Source of the DNA: Acidobacteriaceae bacterium
GTDB lineage: Bacteria > Acidobacteriota > Terriglobia > Terriglobales > Acidobacteriaceae
Length of the DNA: 64,000 nt
Assembly (NCBI GenBank): GCA_021323655.1
Contig: JAJPKO010000016.1
Coordinates: 1-64,000, forward strand
Direction: 5' to 3'
Shown: positions 27,647-34,993 of the stretch, in pieces
Position numbering within the stretch: the first letter of the stretch is position 1
Layout: the number at the start of each line of letters is the position of its first letter
Program-made: the position numbers and the translations under genes
The notes under the pieces: model-generated
What the model saw: only the letters and a program-made list of their open reading frames with translations
Databases searched by the model: none
What the model was told of the DNA's origin: nothing

Positions 27647-27797
27647 ATGTACCGTTAAAATTTCATTGGGCCATAACGGACCACAGATGTTGGTGAAACT
27701 ACGTTAAATTCCGTATCGTTTCAACAATTTCGTTCAGCAAAAACATCATGACAACTGCGTCTTTTTCTTTAACCCGACGACTGTAATTCGTTCTTAG
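27647..27797. promoter_or_regulatory. Divergent promoter region between T6SS and ubiquitin-like operons
   Basis: A 151-base non-coding, AT-rich stretch between the head-to-head first genes of the two operons (starts at 27646 minus and 27798 plus). Both operons must be driven from here unless internal promoters exist. I find no clean -35/-10 pair by eye; AT-rich patches with TTAAA on the plus strand (around 27655 and 27704) are candidates. The shared control region is the main physical link between the two systems. Confidence 0.55.
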
Positions 27798-28904
27798 ATG
27801 CGTATAGTACGGGAAAAGATGGGCCTTCCAAAATTAACTCGAACCAGTTACCAGTCGTGCAGCATAGAAACCCTGTCCGTGGCCTTGGTCGGCCTTGGCG
27901 CACTGGGTAGTGAAATTGCCAGACTCCTCGGACTTCTCGGAGTGGCAGCCGTTGCATTAGTTGATAACGACACAATCGAGTCCGTCAACACTTCACAAAA
28001 CATATTTTTTCGCACCCCCGATGCTTTGCACCGGCCTAAAGCAGAAGTAATAGCAGAGAAAGGGTTTATCTACTTTCCAGATACCCGATGGATACCGCTC
28101 GCGTGCGAAATCGCGGACGCGGGTTTCAAGCCACTCAAAGATTGCGCGCTTATCATCAGCGCGACCGACAGCGCCTTGTCTCGAGTCGAAACTGCCTATG
28201 TCAGCAGGCGGCTCCATGTCCCGATGTTAGACACCGGATTATCAGGACCTGCCTGTTGGCGCGGACGGGCAGCATGGTTCCCGGCTGAAAGTAGCAGCGC
28301 ATGTTACTGCTGCCAGTTAAGTGAGGACCGCAGGGCAGAAGTCCTCTCGATGACCTGCTCCCCCGTTCTGAGCTGCCTCTGGAGTCCGGAGAATCTGGAC
28401 ATGCCGAGCACTCCCACCATGGCTTCCGTGGTCGCCGGTATGGCCATAGACCTCGCCTTCCGTCATGGACTGTCTCGAAAACAGGAGCAGTCCTTTGCCT
28501 GGGACATAGACCTGGACAGCCCGCCTGAACTGCGCCAGCACAGCCTTATCCGGTCTGTCACCTGTCCATTTCATGACTTCCCCGCTAGCGACGTACTCAC
28601 AGAACTGGACCACGACGCGCCATTCCAGCACTCCCTTACGGCGCTTGGAGCGCAAGCCATCCAGCTTGACTGGCCCGTGGCCACCGATGCAACATGCCTG
28701 AGTTGCCACCACAACTGGCAACCATTATGCAGGCTCGGCTGGCTCAGGCGCTATGGGAAATGCCCCCGCTGCGGGGAACCAGTCAAGGTGCGCTGGCACG
28801 CCATAGACCGCATCCTTACAAACACTGCGGAAGCAGGTTTTTCTCCCGCAGATTTGTCATACTCTAAAGACCATTTGTTTACGCCGGTTTACCATACTCG
28901 GTAG
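27798..28904 (+). CDS. E1-like ubiquitin-activating enzyme (ThiF/MoeB fold) with zinc ribbon
   Basis: A 368-residue E1-superfamily adenylyltransferase that should adenylate the C-terminal glycine of the ubiquitin-like protein encoded two genes later and pass it as a thioester. The Rossmann loop GLGALGSE (about 32-39), ATP/Mg segment DNDTIESVNTSQN (56-68) and SATDSALSRVE (121-131) are conserved. CYCC at 169-172 corresponds to the first zinc-cysteine pair, and TCSP with Cys187 is at the catalytic-cysteine position before the crossover helix (STPTMASVVAGMAIDLA). The C terminus adds a separate zinc ribbon (CLSC 300-303, CPRC 322-325). A second start (ATG 27819, with GGGAAAAG upstream) is possible. 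The E2 and RING genes downstream favour E1 of a conjugation cascade over a plain MoeB/ThiF enzyme. Confidence 0.86.
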   Translation: MRIVREKMGLPKLTRTSYQSCSIETLSVALVGLGALGSEIARLLGLLGVAAVALVDNDTIESVNTSQNIFFRTPDALHRPKAEVIAEKGFIYFPDTRWIPLACEIADAGFKPLKDCALIISATDSALSRVETAYVSRRLHVPMLDTGLSGPACWRGRAAWFPAESSSACYCCQLSEDRRAEVLSMTCSPVLSCLWSPENLDMPSTPTMASVVAGMAIDLAFRHGLSRKQEQSFAWDIDLDSPPELRQHSLIRSVTCPFHDFPASDVLTELDHDAPFQHSLTALGAQAIQLDWPVATDATCLSCHHNWQPLCRLGWLRRYGKCPRCGEPVKVRWHAIDRILTNTAEAGFSPADLSYSKDHLFTPVYHTR

Positions 28905-28913
28905 AAACGAACC

Positions 28914-29633
28914 ATGACGGCACGCTCAGGCACTATTGCACAAATCAGCGGACTGCTTGCCATTGCCTTCACGCTTTCCCTCATTGCGGGCATCGCCGGA
29001 AGCGCAGCCCTTATCGCCGCCACTGTACTCATCGGTGTGGCCACTCCTTTTGTGGCTTACTTCTGCGATATCAACCCTGTCCGCTGGTGGATCCTGCCCA
29101 CCGTGCTTTCTGTCACCTTCTGCGTGGCCCTGGTGGTCCTCGCCACTACCCGCCACATCGGAGCATTCACCTGGGCGCTCCCCGCTTTGCTCTTCGCTGT
29201 GATTGCGATCGCCTCCTTGCTGAGCAAAATGGCGAAACGCCGCTGCGCTTTATGCCACCGGCGTCTTGGCCCTCATGCCATTACGTTTGATTGCCCACGC
29301 TGCGGACTTGAGGTCTGCGACGAGTCCTGCTGGAACTTTGAGCACCGCCGCTGCCGCATGTGTGAGGAAAACCATGTGCCCATCCTGCCTGCGCAAAGCC
29401 AGTGGTGGGACCGCCAGCTCGGCCCGCGCGTGCATCAGGGGCGTTGCCAGTTGTGCATGGCATCGCCCGAACAGGCAGACCTGCGTATTTGCAGCCACTG
29501 CCACCGCCCGCAATGTCGTGACTGCTGGGACCAGGCTAACGGCGAATGCAGCCGCTGCGGCTGGACCATGCCCAATCTGCCCAAATCTCTCGAGACCGTG
29601 GCAGTCCATCTGCCCGCCCATCTGGAGCAATGA
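28914..29633 (+). CDS. Membrane protein with tandem RING-like (binuclear treble-clef) domains, candidate E3
   Basis: A 239-residue protein with about three hydrophobic helices (10-50, 58-78, 86-105) and a cytoplasmic C-terminal part holding two eight-cysteine zinc modules. Module 1: C111-C114, C127-C130, C135-C139, C147-C150. Module 2: C178-C181, C193-C196, C201-C204, C212-C215. The almost identical spacing (CxxC, 11-12 residues, CxxC, 4, CxxC or CxxxC, 7, CxxC) fits RING-like binuclear treble clefs rather than simple zinc ribbons. Between E1 and modifier genes, it is the obvious candidate E3 or membrane scaffold that recruits the E2. It starts nine bases after the E1 stop; its stop lies just before the modifier start, so coupled translation is likely. 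E3 activity is inference. Confidence 0.78.
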   Translation: MTARSGTIAQISGLLAIAFTLSLIAGIAGSAALIAATVLIGVATPFVAYFCDINPVRWWILPTVLSVTFCVALVVLATTRHIGAFTWALPALLFAVIAIASLLSKMAKRRCALCHRRLGPHAITFDCPRCGLEVCDESCWNFEHRRCRMCEENHVPILPAQSQWWDRQLGPRVHQGRCQLCMASPEQADLRICSHCHRPQCRDCWDQANGECSRCGWTMPNLPKSLETVAVHLPAHLEQ

Positions 29634-29635
29634 CC

Positions 29636-29896
29636 ATGCCTAAATTTCAAATGTATTTCGATACGGTTCGCGGTGAGACGCGTTACAACGTTGACATAGA
29701 TGAAAACGAAACACTCTCTGAAGTGCTCGAAGAAATTCTGTTCGACCTCCGCGAGCGCGGCGATGTGCTTGCCGGAGAAGGCGAACCTCAGGTCATCTGG
29801 AACGGCCAGAGCCTCGACTTTTCCATCCCGCTATATCAGCAGGGCGTGCGGCCCAACGATGTTCTCCGCATCTCCACCATCGCCACAAACGGGTGA
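29636..29896 (+). CDS. Ubiquitin-like beta-grasp protein (YukD/EsaB-like) ending in glycine
   Basis: An 86-residue beta-grasp protein. Start: ATG 29636 is preferred to ATG 29630 because GGAG at 29624-29627 is eight bases from the former and only two from the latter; longer in-frame forms lie inside the preceding gene. Pattern: strand FQMYFDTV, strand TRYNVDIDEN, helix TLSEVLEEILFDLRERGD, strand PQVIWNGQSLDF, and PNDVLRISTI, matching the ubiquitin order with the conserved late G-V-R-P-N-D-V-L segment seen in YukD-like proteins. It ends ...TIATNG, with a single exposed C-terminal glycine available for adenylation without processing, consistent with the absence of a JAB protease gene in the window. 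It is flanked by RING-like and E2 genes and ends next to the E2 start. Confidence 0.82.
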   Translation: MPKFQMYFDTVRGETRYNVDIDENETLSEVLEEILFDLRERGDVLAGEGEPQVIWNGQSLDFSIPLYQQGVRPNDVLRISTIATNG

Positions 29897-29898
29897 CC

Positions 29899-30435
29899 AT
29901 GCCAGCGCTACGCGAACGCAGGCTCGCCCATGAATGGGAAGCCCTGCAGCAGTTCAAGGCCAGTTCTCCCGGCAGGCTTACGGAGATCGACCGCGCAGGT
30001 GACGAGGCATTCCTTCTCACGGTGGCCGAAATGCCCGCACTCTGCCACGCCCCCGGAGACGACTGGGCCTCCGCCCTCTGCAATCGCCATTCGCTGAAAA
30101 TTCTGTTCCCGCGCTACTACCCCGCCATGCCGTGCGAAATCTATCTTTCGCGCCCGGTATTTCATCCCAACGTGGATGAAGTAAACGGCTTCGTCTGTCT
30201 CTGGAACAGGTACAGCACCGCATATACCAGCCTCCATGCATTGACGCAGCTGGCAGCCATCCTGGCCTGGCGCCTGATGAACACTGAAGCCATCCATCTC
30301 CTGCAGCCCACTGCTCTCGACTGGTACAACAGCACCGGACAGGCCTCGGAAAAGCTGCCTCTTTCGCGCGCTCCGTGGATCGAGCTTCCCGGACTGTCCA
30401 TTCACGGTCGGCCCTCCCGGAGGCGCTTGTCGTGA
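29899..30435 (+). CDS. E2-like (UBC-fold) conjugating enzyme
   Basis: A 178-residue protein with the E2 hallmark: FHPNVDEVNGFVCLW, i.e. His89-Pro90-Asn91 and the catalytic Cys100 nine residues later, preceded by the strand-turn LKILFPRYYPAMPCEIYLSRPVF and followed by the helix YTSLHALTQLAAILAWRLMN and the C-terminal helix region LLQPTALDWYN, as in the UBC fold. The ATG 29899 lies 3 bases after the modifier stop; an in-frame GTG at 29893 overlaps it. It should accept the modifier from the E1 as a thioester. Proline-containing HPN and Cys are intact, so catalysis is plausible. The tail PSRRRLS is shared with the next gene's product. The stop overlaps the kinase start (GTGA). Confidence 0.84.
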   Translation: MPALRERRLAHEWEALQQFKASSPGRLTEIDRAGDEAFLLTVAEMPALCHAPGDDWASALCNRHSLKILFPRYYPAMPCEIYLSRPVFHPNVDEVNGFVCLWNRYSTAYTSLHALTQLAAILAWRLMNTEAIHLLQPTALDWYNSTGQASEKLPLSRAPWIELPGLSIHGRPSRRRLS

Positions 30436-31403
30436 TCTCGCTCAACCTCTTTACATTCAGGACGCGCGCCGACAATCCCTCCGCGCAAAAGGCCAATCTT
30501 CCCGAACTCTCCAGCCGGCTTGAGACCATCCTTGCGGCAAAGTACCGTCTCGTGAAGCACCTCGGCTCAGGCGGCATGTCCACCGTGTGGCTCGCGCGCC
30601 ACCGCGTCCACGGAGCACTCTTCGCCATCAAAGTGCTTCATCCATTTCTGGGCGAGCACCCTCAGTTCCGTGAGGCCTTTGTCCACGAAGCTGCTCACAC
30701 CGCCGTGCTGTCCGGCCATCCCAATATCGTTCCCATTTTTGACATAGACCATGCGGACGGACTGCACTACATCGTCATGCCCTATGTTCGCGGGCACGAT
30801 CTGGACCAGGTGCTGCAACAGTGCGGTACGCTCAATCGCGCCGACGCCCTGACCGTGGCGCTTGAGATCGCCAGTGCGCTGGCGTATGCCGAAGAGCGCG
30901 GCATCATCCACGGGGACCTCTCCCCGGGCAACGTCCGGATAGACGGGTTCGGACGTGTTCTGCTGCTTGATTTCGGCCTCTCTGCCCCGCAGCATGTCTT
31001 TGCCCCCAACAGTAGCGTTCTGCTCGGAACACCGTACTCCATGAGCCCTGAGCGACTTGCTGGCGAGCGGCCCGGCATCCGCTCGGACCTCTACTCGCTC
31101 GGCGTGCTCCTCTTCCACATGCTGATCGGCCATCCGCCATTTGAAGGAAAATCCGTCGAGGCCATCGAAAAATGGCATCGGGAAGGCGTCTTGCACTTCC
31201 CTGACGCCTTTACCCAGGGCCACAAGTCGCTGGCCGAACTTATCGAGCGTCTGCTGGCAAAACACGTCCAGGACCGCCCAGCGAACGCAAAATCACTGGA
31301 AACGTTGCTCCGCGACCTCGGCGCAGAAAGCCACCCGCTGGAACTCTCTCACGACCTGCCCGCCGACGAAAAAATCGGAGCAATGCGCCGCCGCTTGTCG
31401 TGA
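30432..31403 (+). CDS. Ser/Thr protein kinase, soluble, with variant catalytic loop
   Basis: A 323-residue Hanks-type kinase. GTG 30432 is chosen since it forms a GTGA overlap with the E2 stop; longer in-frame starts lie inside the E2 gene. Motifs: glycine loop LGSGGMSTVWLA, AIKVL lysine, HEAAHTA (alpha-C Glu), catalytic loop HGDLSPGNV, DFGLS, activation-segment GTPYSMSPERL (APE equivalent SPE), and DLYSLGVLLFHML. The catalytic loop has Gly for Arg in HRD and Ser for the usual Lys two residues after the Asp, so it is an atypical but probably active kinase. There is no TM segment and no sensor domain; the C terminus is short and ends MRRRLS. PP2C and two FHA proteins across the promoter complete a phosphothreonine circuit comparable to PpkA/PppA/Fha of other T6SS. 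Confidence 0.88.
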   Translation: MISLNLFTFRTRADNPSAQKANLPELSSRLETILAAKYRLVKHLGSGGMSTVWLARHRVHGALFAIKVLHPFLGEHPQFREAFVHEAAHTAVLSGHPNIVPIFDIDHADGLHYIVMPYVRGHDLDQVLQQCGTLNRADALTVALEIASALAYAEERGIIHGDLSPGNVRIDGFGRVLLLDFGLSAPQHVFAPNSSVLLGTPYSMSPERLAGERPGIRSDLYSLGVLLFHMLIGHPPFEGKSVEAIEKWHREGVLHFPDAFTQGHKSLAELIERLLAKHVQDRPANAKSLETLLRDLGAESHPLELSHDLPADEKIGAMRRRLS

Positions 31404-31650
31404 TCCATCGGTTATCTGAGGAATTCCGGAAAAGACAAGCCCCCCTTTATCCTCCGCACATCCACGATCCATCCTGCGTCAATAAGTTGCATTGTCGCAC
31501 CAACGAAGCAGATTCAGCTGAAGTAGGACCAGCCATTCAACCCACGGTATCATCGCGTCCATTTCTTCCAGGAACTGCTCCCGCCGCGTCTTCTCCCCTA
31601 AAAGCCGCGGCAAAGGCTGATACTCTGGAATATAAGACCCTGAGACAAAA
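31404..31650 (+). other. Intergenic, hisS upstream region
   Basis: A 247-base gap after the kinase operon. No coding frame with family character is visible. A TATAAG at about 31632 could be a -10 for hisS, placing transcription start very near the ATG at 31651, but there is no good -35. No clear terminator for the kinase operon. Confidence 0.4.
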
Positions 31651-32934
31651 ATGAGTACCTTGAAAGCCGTTCGCGGCACGCGGGACCTCCTGCCGCCGGA
31701 AACTGAATTATGGAACTTTGTTGAAGAGACGGCGCGCCGCGTCTTCGCACGCTACAACTTCGGCGAAATCCGTACCCCCATTTTTGAGGACACGGGCCTC
31801 TTTGCGCGCGGCGTGGGCGAAGAGACCGACATCGTCTCAAAAGAGATGTATACGTGGGAGGACCGCGCGCGGGCGCAGTCGGAAAAATCGCAATCTCTCA
31901 CGCTAAGGCCAGAGAACACGGCGGGCGTAGTCCGCGCCTACATTGAACACAAGCTGGGCGAGACGGGGCTTCTGCAGAAGCTCTACTACATCGGACCGCA
32001 GTTCCGGCGCGAGCGTCCGCAGAAGGGGCGCTACCGGCAGTTCTACCAGATTGGCGCCGAGGTCATCGGGCCGCCCAGCGCCGGATCAGAATCGCCGCTG
32101 CGGGATGCAGAAGTGCTGGAGATGCTGGCTACGCTGCTCGATGAGTTGGGGATTCAAGGCTGGAAGCTGGTGATCAATTCTGTCGGCTCCTCCTCGGACC
32201 GTCCTCGCTATATTGCAGCACTGCGCGAGGCGCTCAGGGACAAGGCCCCGCTGATGTGCGTGGATTGCCAGCGGCGCGCCGAGACCAATCCTTTGCGCGT
32301 GCTGGACTGCAAGGTACCGGAAGACCAGCCGATCATTGAAACGCTGCCGAAGATCGCCGATTATCTCGACGAAGACTCGAAAGCGCACTTTGCCGCTGTG
32401 TGCGCGGCGCTCGACGCCTGTGGAGTGAGGTATGACGTGGATCCACGTCTGGTGCGCGGGCTGGATTACTACACGCGCACGACGTTTGAGTTCACGCACG
32501 GAGGCCTGGGCGCGCAGAATGCGCTGCTCGGCGGGGGGCGATACGACGGCTTGTCTGAAGCGCTGGGCGGGCCGAAGGCGCCGGGCATCGGCTTTGCCAT
32601 GGGCGAAGACCGCCTGATTTTGACGCTCCAGGCACAGGCCGCGCAACAGAGCGCCCCGGCTGATGCGTATCTTGCGCCGCTGGGCGAGGCGCAAAATGCC
32701 GCCGCACTTGGATTGGCGCGGGAGCTGCGACGCGCAGGGTTACGCATTGAACTGGGGGATGGCGGTTTCCGGCTGAAAAAGTCGTTCGAGATCGGGAACA
32801 AGCTGGCGCGGAAAATAATCCTGCTGGGCGAGGATGAACTGAAATCCGGTATCTTGACGGTAAAGGACTTTGCCAGCGGGGAGCAGGTGAAAGTGGCGTG
32901 GGCAGAGTTGGCCACTGCGCTTCGTTCCCGGTAG
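31651..32934 (+). CDS. hisS: Histidyl-tRNA synthetase
   Basis: A 427-residue class-II synthetase charging tRNA-His. Class-II motif 1 region (VRGTRDLLPPETELW, RTPIFEDTGLFARGVGEETDIV), motif 2 (YIGPQFRRERPQKGRYRQFYQIGAEVIG), the HisRS-specific GLDYYTRTTFEF, motif 3 GGGRYDGLSEALGG followed by PGIGFAMGEDRLI, and the C-terminal anticodon-binding domain (about 330-427) are all present, at the normal length. It is followed by aspS, a very common pairing. Confidence 0.97.
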   Translation: MSTLKAVRGTRDLLPPETELWNFVEETARRVFARYNFGEIRTPIFEDTGLFARGVGEETDIVSKEMYTWEDRARAQSEKSQSLTLRPENTAGVVRAYIEHKLGETGLLQKLYYIGPQFRRERPQKGRYRQFYQIGAEVIGPPSAGSESPLRDAEVLEMLATLLDELGIQGWKLVINSVGSSSDRPRYIAALREALRDKAPLMCVDCQRRAETNPLRVLDCKVPEDQPIIETLPKIADYLDEDSKAHFAAVCAALDACGVRYDVDPRLVRGLDYYTRTTFEFTHGGLGAQNALLGGGRYDGLSEALGGPKAPGIGFAMGEDRLILTLQAQAAQQSAPADAYLAPLGEAQNAAALGLARELRRAGLRIELGDGGFRLKKSFEIGNKLARKIILLGEDELKSGILTVKDFASGEQVKVAWAELATALRSR

Positions 32935-33063
32935 ATGCAGGGTCCTTCGATGATGCACGCTATGCGTGCTCCGCTCAGGATGACAAAGCATTTGCAAGGC
33001 CTTCGGGTGCCCCATTCTTTGCGTAGCATGGATGGAAGAGAAAACTAAACTAGGAAGCACACT
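32935..33063. repeat. Dispersed-repeat-like spacer between hisS and aspS
   Basis: The spacer holds a small hairpin (GCACGC-TAT-GCGTGC, about 32957-32971) and sequence blocks (CTCAGGATGACAAAG; GGGTGCCCCATTCTTTGC) that resemble intergenic repeats I associate with acidobacterial genomes. An AGGAAG six bases before the TTG at 33064 is the aspS SD. Whether this is a genome-wide repeat needs a self-search. Confidence 0.45.
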
Positions 33064-34935
33064 TTGCTGGACTTTTTAGGAACACTGGAACGCACGCACA
33101 CCTGCGGAGAGCTTCGCGCTCAGGACGCAGGTAAATCTGTTGTCCTTCTCGGATGGGTCAACCGCCGCCGTGACCACGGCAATCTCATCTTTCTTGATCT
33201 GCGCGACCGGTATGGCATCACGCAGGTCGTCCTCGACAAGGAGCTAAGCCTTGCCGCACACGCCAAGGCCGAACAGGCCAGGCCCGAGTACGTGGTCGCC
33301 GCGATTGGCAAGGTGCGGCTGCGCGGAAAAGACGTGGTCAATCCCAAAATGGAGACGGGAGAGATCGAGGTCGTCGCCAGCGAGATCCGCATCCTCAATG
33401 ACGCGAAGGTGCCGCCGTTTTCACCCGCCGAAGAGGCCATCAGCAATGAAGAAGTGCGCCTCAAGTACCGTTATCTCGACCTGCGCCGCGCTGAGATGCA
33501 GCACAATTTTGAAGTCCGGCACAAGGTCACCATGGCGGTGCGCGAGTATCTTTCGCAACAGAACTTTCTTGAGATTGAGACGCCCTTCATGACGCGCTCG
33601 ACTCCGGAAGGCGCGCGCGATTATCTGGTGCCCAGCCGCGTACACGCCGGGACCTTCTATGCGCTGCCGCAGTCGCCGCAGTTGTTCAAGCAAATCCTGA
33701 TGATCTCTGGCTTTGACCGCTACTTCCAGGTCGCGCGCTGCTTCCGCGACGAAGACCTGCGCGCCGACCGCCAGCCCGAGTTTACGCAGATTGATCTCGA
33801 AATGACCTTCCCGCAGCAGGAGACCATCTTCCGCATGGTGGAAGGTTTTATGAAGGCCGCCTTTGCCGCCGTTGGCATCGCGCTGCCCACGCCCTTTCCG
33901 CAAATTACCTATGACGAAGCGATGCGGCAGTTCGGTATTGATAAGCCTGATCTTCGCCTGCCTGGACTCACGGACGTAAAGGAAATCTTTTCAGCAAGCG
34001 ACTTGGCCACGCTGGCCATTGATCCGGCGCTGCCCGTAGTTGCGCTGCGCATCCCGAAGGTCGGCGAGCTTTCCCGTAAAGAGCGTGATGACAACCGTCC
34101 CCTCTTTGATACGCGCAAGGGTGCGAAGTATATTGACGACCTGAAGCGTCTGGAGAAATCATTCCCGAACGCCGTTGTCAAACTGCGCGAGCTGACGAAG
34201 GCCGAGGAAGGCGACCTGCTCATCATCGTTGCCGGAGACGCGGCAACCCACATTCAGGCGAGCGACACGAAGTCTGAAGGGCGGCTCTCCGAGCGCGAAA
34301 TCGCGGTCTATTCCGCCGCCGGGAACTTCCGCGTCGAGCTGGCGAAGAAATACGCCGACCGTCACGGCGCCTTCGCAGTGACGGAGCAGGTGGTCGCATC
34401 CCCGGACCGCAGGACAGGGACCGTAGATGGCTCCGCAGCCTTCCGGCCTATCTGGGTCACGGACTTTCCAATGTTTGAGCATGACCCCGAGACTGGAAAA
34501 TGGATGCCGGCGCACCATCCTTTTACCTCGCCGCACGAAGAAGATATGGACCGGCTCACCTCTGATCCGGCCTCCGTCCGCGCCCGCTACTACGACCTTG
34601 CCATGAATGGCCTTGAGCTGGGCTCAGGCTCGATTCGTATTCACCGGCAGGATGTGCAACAGCAGATCTTCACCGCTCTCGGCATGTCTGAACAGGAGGC
34701 AAAGGAACGTTTCGGATTCTTCCTTGAAGCGTTGCAGTATGGAACGCCGCCGCACGGCGGCATTGCCCTCGGCCTCGACCGCCTGGTCATGATTCTTGCC
34801 GGAGCATCGAGCCTGCGCGAAGTCATCGCCTTCCCCAAGACGGCAAAGGCCATTGATCTGATGGTGGATGCGCCGACTCCGGTGAGCGAACAGCAGTTGC
34901 GCGAGCTGCACATTCGCCCAGTGCTGAAAGACTGA
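33064..34935 (+). CDS. aspS: Aspartyl-tRNA synthetase, possibly non-discriminating
   Basis: A 623-residue bacterial-type AspRS: N-terminal OB fold (VLLGWVNRRRDHGNLIFLDLRD), motif 1-2 (TPEGARDYLVPSRV, FRDEDLRADRQPEFTQIDLEM), the bacterial GAD insertion (about 300-430), and motif 3 (GIALGLDRLVMILAG) with the C-terminal extension ending VSEQQLRELHIRPVLKD. The start is TTG 33064 with AGGAAG six bases upstream. In the anticodon-binding RRRD-x-G loop the residue is His (about 38), the residue type associated with non-discriminating AspRS that also charge tRNA-Asn; discriminating enzymes such as that of E. coli have Leu. This would imply GatCAB-dependent Asn-tRNA formation. Confidence 0.96.
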   Translation: MLDFLGTLERTHTCGELRAQDAGKSVVLLGWVNRRRDHGNLIFLDLRDRYGITQVVLDKELSLAAHAKAEQARPEYVVAAIGKVRLRGKDVVNPKMETGEIEVVASEIRILNDAKVPPFSPAEEAISNEEVRLKYRYLDLRRAEMQHNFEVRHKVTMAVREYLSQQNFLEIETPFMTRSTPEGARDYLVPSRVHAGTFYALPQSPQLFKQILMISGFDRYFQVARCFRDEDLRADRQPEFTQIDLEMTFPQQETIFRMVEGFMKAAFAAVGIALPTPFPQITYDEAMRQFGIDKPDLRLPGLTDVKEIFSASDLATLAIDPALPVVALRIPKVGELSRKERDDNRPLFDTRKGAKYIDDLKRLEKSFPNAVVKLRELTKAEEGDLLIIVAGDAATHIQASDTKSEGRLSEREIAVYSAAGNFRVELAKKYADRHGAFAVTEQVVASPDRRTGTVDGSAAFRPIWVTDFPMFEHDPETGKWMPAHHPFTSPHEEDMDRLTSDPASVRARYYDLAMNGLELGSGSIRIHRQDVQQQIFTALGMSEQEAKERFGFFLEALQYGTPPHGGIALGLDRLVMILAGASSLREVIAFPKTAKAIDLMVDAPTPVSEQQLRELHIRPVLKD

Positions 34936-34993
34936 ATGAACGCAGCAGCATGAAGTATACTTCCATTTTCCTTTGAGAAAGTGGGTTTTCTTC

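Noticed and set aside
27798-28904. The E1-like gene as a plain MoeB/ThiF cofactor-synthesis enzyme
   Set aside because: No moa/moe/thi genes are nearby, whereas a UBC-fold protein, a RING-like protein and a Ubl follow in the same operon.
27798-31403. The Ubl cassette as a CBASS-type anti-phage operon
   Set aside because: There is no CD-NTase/cGAS-like gene and no JAB protease or effector gene nearby.
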